From Pelotomaculum sp. (GTDB taxonomy: Bacteria; Bacillota; Desulfotomaculia; Desulfotomaculales; Pelotomaculaceae), in contig JALHFC010000039.1 of NCBI GenBank assembly GCA_022839445.1, forward strand, positions 1,318-15,521: a stretch of 14,204 nucleotides of DNA, read 5' to 3'. The translations under genes were made by a program, and so were the position numbers. How positions within the stretch are numbered: the stretch's first letter is position 1; the number at the start of each line of letters is the position of its first letter. This document shows, piece by piece, positions 1 through 4,799 of the stretch. The notes below the pieces were generated by a model. That model saw only the letters and a program-made list of their open reading frames with translations, searched no databases and was not told the origin of the DNA.

Positions 1-1
1 T

Positions 2-625
2 GAGTTGAAGCAGGGTATAGCCGCCGTCCTGGCTTTATTGCATAATGCCATGGTTGTGATCGGAGTGTTTTCGGTTTTACAGATCGAGGTGGACGGTACA
101 TTTGTGGCTGCAATCCTGACCATCCTGGGGTACTCAATAAACGACACCATCGTTATTTTTGACCGAATACGAGAGAATATGTTGAATAAGAAAAAGGGCC
201 AGGCTCTTGAGGACCTCATCAACACCAGTCTCTGGCAAACCATGGCCCGCTCCATCAATACGGTGTTGACGGTGGAGTTTATCCTGGTTGCGCTGTTTTT
301 GTTCGGTGGGGCTACCATTCACAACATGGTGCTGGCTTTACTGATCGGGATCACGATTGGCGCTTATTCCTCCATATGTGTCGCCAGCCCGCTGTGGTTT
401 GACTTGAAGGGTTTGGAACGCCAGGGCAAGCCTTGTGGGAAACCAACCCACCCGTCTTTTTGTTTTATTTCTATGCTTTCGGGAAAAATATGTGGGTGTG
501 GCGCAAAAATAATTCTGCCCGGTGGTGGTAAGTTTGGAAAGCGACGAGACAAGACAGCTAATGCATATACTTTCGGAAAAGGTTTCCGATCTAGCTGTAA
601 AAATAGAAAAAATGAAGCTGGCTGA
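2..625 (+). CDS. secF: Protein translocase subunit SecF, 3' part, with an unusual C-terminal tail
   Basis: SecF works with SecD in the cytoplasmic membrane beside SecYEG and uses the proton-motive force to help pull preproteins across. The reading frame is open from base 2, so the gene starts upstream of the window and the TTG at 5 is not a start. The visible part holds the last transmembrane helices and the family hallmark GYSINDTIVIFDRIREN near bases 130-180, then the usual closing stretch IGAYSSICVASPLW, which ends at about base 400. Family members normally stop soon after this. Here the frame runs on for about 70 residues that are rich in Cys, Gly and Lys and unlike SecF, and it overlaps the next gene by about 100 nt in a different frame. 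Either the normal stop has been lost, or the sequence has an indel after base 400. All three forward frames are open from about 420 to 509. The SecF identity is certain; the true 3' end is not. Confidence 0.9.
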   Translation, partial: ELKQGIAAVLALLHNAMVVIGVFSVLQIEVDGTFVAAILTILGYSINDTIVIFDRIRENMLNKKKGQALEDLINTSLWQTMARSINTVLTVEFILVALFLFGGATIHNMVLALLIGITIGAYSSICVASPLWFDLKGLERQGKPCGKPTHPSFCFISMLSGKICGCGAKIILPGGGKFGKRRDKTANAYTFGKGFRSSCKNRKNEAG

Positions 626-830
626 GTATGTCCAGTTGCTTGACAAACCCTGGCGGCTGATGTACATAAACTTTATTGCCGGTCTGGGCAGGGGCGTCGG
701 TATTGCCGTCGGATTTACGATCCTGGGCGCTTTGGTCCTGTACCTGCTAAAATACCTAGTTATGCTAAACCTTCCCTGGATTGGCGGTTTTATTGCAGAA
801 ATAGTGAGGATGGTGCAGCTAAAAATCTAA
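522..830 (+). CDS. Small membrane protein, DUF5665 type
   Basis: A 102-residue protein of unknown function. The first half is a charged, probably helical segment (about residues 1-45) containing EKMKLAEYVQLL. It is followed by INFIAGLGRGVGIAVGFTIL and then a hydrophobic run (ALVLYLLKYLVML) that should form one or two membrane helices; a short amphipathic end (FIAEIVRMVQ) closes the protein. This pattern matches what I know of the DUF5665 family of clostridial and peptococcal proteins, recognised by eye and not by a search. The start is uncertain. GTG 522 is used here because an in-frame stop lies at 510-512. TTG 534 is also plausible, because GGTGGTGG lies five bases upstream of it. The gene overlaps the odd tail of secF and is followed after 32 nt by the yteA-like gene, so the three may be co-transcribed. 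Confidence 0.75.
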   Translation: MVVSLESDETRQLMHILSEKVSDLAVKIEKMKLAEYVQLLDKPWRLMYINFIAGLGRGVGIAVGFTILGALVLYLLKYLVMLNLPWIGGFIAEIVRMVQLKI

Positions 831-862
831 ACAATAAGAAGTAATAAATGGGAGGTGTTATT

Positions 863-1537
863 GTGCAGCAAGAAATGCTTATAAAGTTTAAACAACAGCT
901 ATTGGAAGAAAGGGAACAATTAAGCGGGCGCATAAAATTTATTGATGGCCAGGGTGATGGGTTAGGGGTGTCCATGAAGGATTCGATTAGTGAGCTTTCA
1001 ACAATAGACAACCACCCGGCGGATATCGGCTCGGAGATGTTTGAGCGCAGCAAGGACTTTGCTTTGCGGGAAAGCGCCATGATCACCGTTAAAGCTATAG
1101 ACAATGCTTTGGAGAAAATAGAAAGCGGTACTTACGGTGTCTGTGACGTGTGTGGCAAAGACATAGCCGTAGATAGACTGGAGGCTATACCGTCAACGAC
1201 GAAATGCCATAACTGCAAAGAAGTGGAAGAGGAACTCCCCGATGGGAATGAACGGCCAGTTGAGGAAGAAGTGCTGGGTATTCCATTTGCCAGGACGGGC
1301 GCCGGCGACTCTGAAACGGTTGAATATGACGGGGAGGACGCCTGGCAGGACGTGTCTCATTACAGTGAGACTACCGATGAGTGGTCCAGGGGCGGCTCGT
1401 ACTACGGTTACTCTGATTTCGATATCGAGGATAAGGGGGCGGTCGAAGATGTCGATAGCATTGCCTATGAGGTCGGCGACGACGGGGTGTTTTACAAAAA
1501 TTTTCGCGGCGTGGATGACGAGAGCGCTCCATCATAG
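863..1537 (+). CDS. yteA: DksA/TraR-type zinc-finger protein, yteA sporulation family
   Basis: A 224-residue protein of the YteA family, whose members are sporulation-associated relatives of DksA/TraR. Its target is unknown; DksA itself binds RNA polymerase. The N-terminal 80 residues are a charged helical hairpin (KQQLLEEREQL, then STIDNHPADIGSEMFERSKD), a typical DksA-like coiled coil. A four-cysteine zinc finger follows at C94, C97, C115 and C118 (CDVCGK and KCHNCKE; C-x2-C-x17-C-x2-C). The last 100 residues are acidic and end in the family-typical YEVGDDGVFYKNF stretch. GTG 863 is chosen because GGAGGTG (851-857) sits six bases before it; an ATG at 848 lies upstream of that ribosome site and is unlikely. 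No clear terminator follows. The length is close to that of B. subtilis YteA. Confidence 0.88.
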   Translation: MQQEMLIKFKQQLLEEREQLSGRIKFIDGQGDGLGVSMKDSISELSTIDNHPADIGSEMFERSKDFALRESAMITVKAIDNALEKIESGTYGVCDVCGKDIAVDRLEAIPSTTKCHNCKEVEEELPDGNERPVEEEVLGIPFARTGAGDSETVEYDGEDAWQDVSHYSETTDEWSRGGSYYGYSDFDIEDKGAVEDVDSIAYEVGDDGVFYKNFRGVDDESAPS

Positions 1538-1594
1538 TAAGGTATTTTTTGCTGGTGTTGTAAATCAAATTAGCTGCCCCGGTCCTTAGCACAC

Positions 1595-1629
1595 CCGGAA
1601 CGTGGTGATATTTGATATGTCACCTCCGG
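1595..1629 (+). other. Hairpin between yteA and uspA
   Basis: An imperfect inverted repeat. GGTGATAT (1604-1611) pairs with ATGTCACC (1617-1624), eight pairs including one G-T, over a five-base loop. An outer CCGGA/TCCGG helix (1595-1599 with 1625-1629) extends it across a four-base bulge. No T-run follows, so it is not a good intrinsic terminator. It lies just upstream of the uspA promoter and could be an mRNA 3'-end structure or an operator. The structure is seen in the sequence; the role is unknown. Confidence 0.4.
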
Positions 1630-1649
1630 CAAAACTTGCTTGCAGCTAG

Positions 1650-1678
1650 TTGACAGGTAATTGTGTTTAAGAGATAAT
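1650..1678 (+). promoter_or_regulatory. Sigma-A type promoter for uspA
   Basis: TTGACA (1650-1655) and GATAAT (1673-1678) are separated by exactly 17 bases, close to the vegetative consensus. Transcription would start near 1685, giving an untranslated leader of about 80 nt that contains the hairpin at 1716-1735. Confidence 0.75.
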
Positions 1679-1715
1679 TTTAGAAATACAGGGAAAACGG
1701 GGACAACCATACGGG

Positions 1716-1735
1716 GCGCTCCTTCGTGGGAGCGC
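1716..1735 (+). other. Perfect hairpin in the uspA 5' leader
   Basis: GCGCTCC (1716-1722) and GGAGCGC (1729-1735) form a perfect seven-pair stem with loop TTCGTG. It ends 15 bases before the uspA ribosome site (GGAGGT, 1751-1756). The next bases are A-rich, not T-rich, so it is not a terminator on this strand. It may stabilise the message or tune translation (inference). Confidence 0.5.
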
Positions 1736-1765
1736 AAAGAAATATAAAAGGGAGGTTTTTTAACC

Positions 1766-2203
1766 GTGAAAAAGCTGCTTCTTTCTTCGGACGGGTCGGA
1801 AAATGCCCTGCGAGCTGCCGGGTTTGCGGCTGAATTAGTTGCCTTGGCGCCGGATGTAAAAGTTACCGTCCTAGTTGTTAATGATATCCTTGAAAAAATG
1901 AAGTATTACTCCCCCCTGCAAACCCCGGTGATTTTGGAAGAAGTCGAAGTGTTCTTTGACGAAAAAGTCCAGGACGCCATGGAAAGGACGATGGCGGTAT
2001 TTGATAAAAATAAAATCAAGGTAGACAGGGTAGTCAAAGTAGGGAACCCGGCCCAGGTGATTGTGGACCTCGCGCATGATGAAGGTTTTGACCTTATTGT
2101 TATTGGTAGTAGGGGTATGGGCAGCCTAAAAGGGATAGTCCTGGGCAGTGTCAGCTCCAAAGTATTGCAGCTGGCAAACTGCCCTGTAACAATCGTTAAG
2201 TAG
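1766..2203 (+). CDS. Universal stress protein, UspA family
   Basis: A single-domain UspA protein of 145 residues, the usual length. It begins with MKKLLLSSDGSENA, the first beta strand with its conserved Asp, and ends with the nucleotide-binding signature G-x2-G-x9-G-S: G114, G117 and G127-S128, within GSRGMGSLKG and VLGSVS. The closing CPVTIVK strand is also typical. The intact motif points to the ATP-binding branch of the family. Such cytosolic proteins accumulate under starvation and other stresses; the specific partner is unknown. The GTG start follows GGAGGT at 1751-1756 by nine bases. The gene has its own promoter and lies convergent to the DUF151 gene, with only 37 nt between the stops and no convincing terminator there. 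It appears to be a single-gene transcript. Confidence 0.92.
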   Translation: MKKLLLSSDGSENALRAAGFAAELVALAPDVKVTVLVVNDILEKMKYYSPLQTPVILEEVEVFFDEKVQDAMERTMAVFDKNKIKVDRVVKVGNPAQVIVDLAHDEGFDLIVIGSRGMGSLKGIVLGSVSSKVLQLANCPVTIVK

Positions 2204-2240
2204 CCTTTATGCTAAAATGGGGTGATTGTTTTTAGGAAGA

Positions 2241-2720
2241 CTAGTGCAGCGATTTCTTTTGATCGTTTTGGTGGTCCGGGTCAAACAGTTCCTTCAATTC
2301 CGGGTTCTGTTCATCGCTGAACAAGTCTTTTATAGACAGGAAGCTCTGGGCTACCTTTTCACTCAGGTAAATTGGGGTTTCGGTGCGTAGGGCGAGGGCG
2401 ATAGCATCGCTGGGGCGCGAGTCAATCACCATTTTTCTGTCATGGCGCCATATATGCAGTTCCGCGTAATAAGTGTTCTCTTTGATATCGTTGATCACTA
2501 CCATGCTCAACCTTACGTCTAACTGGTCGCAAATATTTTTTAACAGGTCGTGTGTTATTGGACGGTCAAGTCGGATTCCTTGTAGTGCAATAGCGATGGC
2601 ATGCGCTTCAAAAGGACCCACCCAGATGGGTAAGGCCTTTAAATTATCTTCGTCTATCAGTAACACCACCGGGTTCATCATGACATCATATGCAATTTCT
2701 TTAACCCTAACCGGTATCAA
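2241..2720 (-). CDS. Bifunctional nuclease (BFN/DUF151) family protein
   Basis: A 159-residue protein of the DUF151 family. It is named after a plant nuclease active on RNA and DNA; the role of the bacterial members is not settled. Recognisable parts are the opening IPVRVKEIAYD, then NPVVLLIDE, LPIWVGPFEAHAIAIAL, the central IDSRPSDAIALALR and an acidic C-terminal tail. The segment IDSRPSDAIALA is the strongest family mark. GTG 2729 would give three more residues, but the ribosome-site-like GAGGGTGG touches that codon. TTG 2720 lies five bases after GAGGGTGG and gives the usual family N-terminus, so I prefer it. The gene faces uspA tail to tail and is divergent from the metal exporter. Confidence 0.85.
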   Translation of the reverse strand: MIPVRVKEIAYDVMMNPVVLLIDEDNLKALPIWVGPFEAHAIAIALQGIRLDRPITHDLLKNICDQLDVRLSMVVINDIKENTYYAELHIWRHDRKMVIDSRPSDAIALALRTETPIYLSEKVAQSFLSIKDLFSDEQNPELKELFDPDHQNDQKKSLH

Positions 2721-2813
2721 TCTAACCACCCTCTTTGTTGAAGTCTACCAAACAGCTTAGTATTATTCTACCACAACGGCGGGCGCCTGGGTAGCCATAT
2801 CGACCAACGATTC

Positions 2814-2819
2814 ATTATA
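2814..2819 (-). promoter_or_regulatory. Possible -10 box for the DUF151 gene
   Basis: Read on the minus strand, TATAAT occupies 2819-2814, about 95 bases upstream of the start codon. No good -35 box lies at 17 bases; TTGTCC occurs at 15-base spacing. It is offered only as a candidate for the divergent promoter. Confidence 0.3.
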
Positions 2820-2843
2820 TGTAAATTAATGCCTGGACAACGG

Positions 2844-2873
2844 TTGTATGTACAGGCTGTATTATGTTATACT
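2844..2873 (+). promoter_or_regulatory. Probable promoter for the CDF metal exporter
   Basis: TTGTAT (2844-2849) and TATACT (2868-2873) are separated by 18 bases. A run of eight T follows, and transcription should begin near A2881. That is two bases before the first paired base of the structured leader, which supports the assignment. Confidence 0.5.
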
Positions 2874-2880
2874 TTTTTTT

Positions 2881-2968
2881 AAACCAGGCTGGTCGTTATG
2901 ACCGGACCGCGAGGTAGCGGTTTAACCCGTGGGATTTCATCTGGTCTCTTGGATGAGTGTGCGGGTTA
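2881..2968 (+). promoter_or_regulatory. Structured 5' leader with competing helices (riboswitch candidate)
   Basis: Seen in the sequence: ACCAG (2883-2887) pairs with CTGGT (2941-2945) and closes a junction. Inside are CTGGTC/GACCGG (2889-2894 with 2900-2905, one G-T pair, five-base loop) and ACCGC/GCGGT (2906-2910 with 2917-2921, six-base loop). A second fold is mutually exclusive with the closing helix: TAACCCG (2923-2929) pairs perfectly with CGGGTTA (2962-2968) and encloses the 3' half of that helix. A compact closed junction plus an exclusive alternative helix in front of a metal exporter suggests a regulatory RNA (inference). It does not match the metal-sensing riboswitch classes (NiCo, yybP-ykoY) as I remember them. 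Confidence 0.4.
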
Positions 2969-2993
2969 TTTAATTTAGTTGGGGTGCTGGTGT

Positions 2994-3899
2994 GTGAACG
3001 AGAAGATCAAAGCTGCGCGCCTGTCCATAGCTTCGAATACTGTTCTGACCCTCGGCAAGCTGGGCGTCGGTATCTCCATGAATTCCGTAAGCGTAATATC
3101 GGAGGCTATGCACTCCGGTTTAGACTTGATTGCTGCCATCATAGCTTTCTATTCAGTCAGAGAGTCTTCAAAGCCGGCTGATGACAGGTACACTTATGGT
3201 CACGGAAAATTTGAAAACCTGGCTAGTATTATTGAAGCGCTCTTAATCCTGGGGGCGGCGGCTATGATTATTGCCAACGCCTACCCCAAGCTCTTCGGGG
3301 CGATAGAAGTGCGCTCGCTAGGCCTGGGCGCCACTGTGATGGGTATTTCCGCAATAGTAAACTTTTTTGTATCCAGGGAACTGATGCGGGTAGCGCGCAA
3401 GACCGAATCCCCGGCGCTTGCAGCGGACGCGTGGCACCTGCGCACCGACGTATACACTTCTCTTGGCGTTTTTGCCGGAATTGTTGCGATCAAAGTGACC
3501 GGCCTGGTTATTTTAGACCCGCTGATAGCAATGGCGATCGCCCTCCTGATAATCAAGGCGGCGGTGGATTTGATCCGTGACTCTATGACAAGTATACTTG
3601 ACGCGACGTTGCCTGTATCTGAAGAACAGGAAATAAAGGATATAATAAAAATATATTCTGAAGAATTTATAGAATTCCACCAACTAAGGACCAGAAAAGC
3701 AGGCTCGCAGCGCTACATAGATCTTCACCTGGTAGTCCCCGGGGATTGGCCCATTAACAAAGTACACTCGTTGTGCGATCGTATTGAAGATGAAATCAAA
3801 GAAAGATTTAATGACGCGCATGTCATGATCCACACCGAGCCGTGTGGAAAGAATTGCGAGGAATGCAAGAGGGATGATTTGAAATGCGACAACGATTGA
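2994..3899 (+). CDS. Cation diffusion facilitator (CDF) metal exporter
   Basis: A 301-residue integral membrane protein that exchanges a divalent cation (Zn, Co, Fe or similar) in the cytoplasm for protons. It has about six membrane helices (residues 10-200) followed by a cytoplasmic domain (about 205-285). The transport-site pairs are visible: H40 and D44 (MHSGLD) in helix 2, H148 and D152 (WHLRTD) in helix 5, with RYTYGHGKFENLAS between. The HxxxD/HxxxD pattern is typical of zinc/cobalt members, whereas YiiP has Asp at the first position. The tail has C284, C288, C291 and C298, a possible extra metal ligand set. GTG 2994 follows GGGGTG (2981-2986) by seven bases; TTG 2979 would add five residues but has no ribosome site. 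The gene has its own promoter and a structured leader. Confidence 0.92.
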   Translation: MNEKIKAARLSIASNTVLTLGKLGVGISMNSVSVISEAMHSGLDLIAAIIAFYSVRESSKPADDRYTYGHGKFENLASIIEALLILGAAAMIIANAYPKLFGAIEVRSLGLGATVMGISAIVNFFVSRELMRVARKTESPALAADAWHLRTDVYTSLGVFAGIVAIKVTGLVILDPLIAMAIALLIIKAAVDLIRDSMTSILDATLPVSEEQEIKDIIKIYSEEFIEFHQLRTRKAGSQRYIDLHLVVPGDWPINKVHSLCDRIEDEIKERFNDAHVMIHTEPCGKNCEECKRDDLKCDND

Positions 3900-3929
3900 A
3901 ACTGTGAGTGAAATTATCAAAACTGGATA

Positions 3930-3958
3930 TTGAAACAGGTAGTAAAAAATGTTAGTAT
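3930..3958 (+). promoter_or_regulatory. Probable promoter for the lipoprotein gene
   Basis: TTGAAA (3930-3935) and TAGTAT (3953-3958) are separated by 17 bases. The predicted start near 3965 leaves a short leader containing GGAGGG (3977-3982). Confidence 0.5.
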
Positions 3959-3988
3959 TGTTTGCAAGTAATTTATGGAGGGATGCGA

Positions 3989-4696
3989 ATGAAAAAATTT
4001 TTACCGTTGATTTTGATTGTAGCTATTGTCCTGTCCGGTCTTAGTTTGACCGGTTGCGGTAGCAAGTCGGCGCAGGATCAGCCGACATCTGTCAAGTCTG
4101 CAAAAGAAGAGTCCGTAGCCGACCTTTTGTCCAAGGGCAAGCAAATAGAAAGTATGACCTATGACTTTATCATCACCGCGAAAGACAGTGTGATAAACGG
4201 CAAGGTTTGGATGCAGGGCAAGAAAATAAAAACAGAGGGTGTTGTTGAAGGGCAAAAGTCGATCACATTTTATGACGGTGAGACCAATACCATAATTACC
4301 TATATCCCGGATCAGGATACCGCCATCAAGCTTACTGCCGATAAAAGCAAGAAACCTACCAAGACACCCGGGGATTATTCAGGCGAGTATGATGCCACAA
4401 AGATGAAAGTGTTGGAAACCACGGTTTATGATGGCGTAAAATGCAAGGTTCTTGAAGTGGCTGATCAGGGCAGCAAGTCAATTGTGAAAATGTGGGTGCG
4501 TGAAGATAATGGCGTCCCGGTCAAGATAGAGACAAACGAACCGGATGTTGGCAAATTTGTAATAGAATATAAGAATATGAATTTCGGACCAATTCCCGCT
4601 GATGTTTTTCAACTTCCGGCAGGAATAAAGGTTACCGATATGAACGAGATTATGAAAGATCTACCGCAAATGTCCAATATGCCTGAGATCCAATAA
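3989..4696 (+). CDS. LolA-like lipoprotein
   Basis: A 235-residue secreted lipoprotein. ATG 3989 follows GGAGGG (3977-3982) by six bases; ATG 3983 is too close to that site. Residues 1-22 form a lipoprotein signal (MKKF, a hydrophobic core, then the lipobox SLTGC) with C23 as the lipidated residue, so the mature protein should be anchored to the outer face of the membrane. A Ser/Lys/Gln linker follows. Residues of about 50-235 look like a LolA/LppX-type half-barrel built of alternating strands (YDFIITAKDSVINGKVWMQG, TFYDGETNTIITYIP, KMWVREDNGVPVKIE). Gram-positive proteins of this shape have no Lol pathway and are often tied to envelope stress or carry hydrophobic ligands, so the function is unknown. 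The gene is monocistronic, with its own promoter and a strong terminator. The fold call is by eye. Confidence 0.75.
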   Translation: MKKFLPLILIVAIVLSGLSLTGCGSKSAQDQPTSVKSAKEESVADLLSKGKQIESMTYDFIITAKDSVINGKVWMQGKKIKTEGVVEGQKSITFYDGETNTIITYIPDQDTAIKLTADKSKKPTKTPGDYSGEYDATKMKVLETTVYDGVKCKVLEVADQGSKSIVKMWVREDNGVPVKIETNEPDVGKFVIEYKNMNFGPIPADVFQLPAGIKVTDMNEIMKDLPQMSNMPEIQ

Positions 4697-4714
4697 TAAA
4701 CTATTGTTGCGCAG

Positions 4715-4747
4715 CGCCGGTGAAAGAGATTTCGCCGGCGTTTTTTT
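4715..4747 (+). terminator. Strong intrinsic terminator after the lipoprotein gene
   Basis: CGCCGGTGAAA (4715-4725) and TTTCGCCGGCG (4730-4740) form an 11-pair stem (one T-G) with loop GAGA, followed directly by seven T (4741-4747). Confidence 0.93.
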
Positions 4748-4760
4748 AGGTAGTCCAACG

Positions 4761-4789
4761 TTGTAAAATCAGGCGGCGTCGATTATAAT
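4761..4789 (+). promoter_or_regulatory. Promoter for recJ
   Basis: TTGTAA (4761-4766) and a perfect TATAAT (4784-4789) are separated by 17 bases. The predicted transcription start (about 4795-4797) is only three to five bases before the recJ ATG at 4800, so the message would be leaderless or nearly so. Confidence 0.7.
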
Positions 4790-4799
4790 CTAATTATCT

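Noticed and set aside
435..464. GTGGG/CCCAC hairpin with a T-rich stretch as a terminator after secF
   Set aside because: The stem has only five pairs, and the T-run begins a few bases after it and is interrupted. It also lies in an open secF frame, so I mention it only as a possible relic.
2912..2926. GGTAGCGGTTTAACC resembles the GGTAGCGG..TTACC segment of c-di-GMP-I (GEMM) riboswitches
   Set aside because: The rest of the GEMM core (GCAAACC, and GGGACGCAAAGCC upstream) is absent, and the bases pair differently in the fold seen here.
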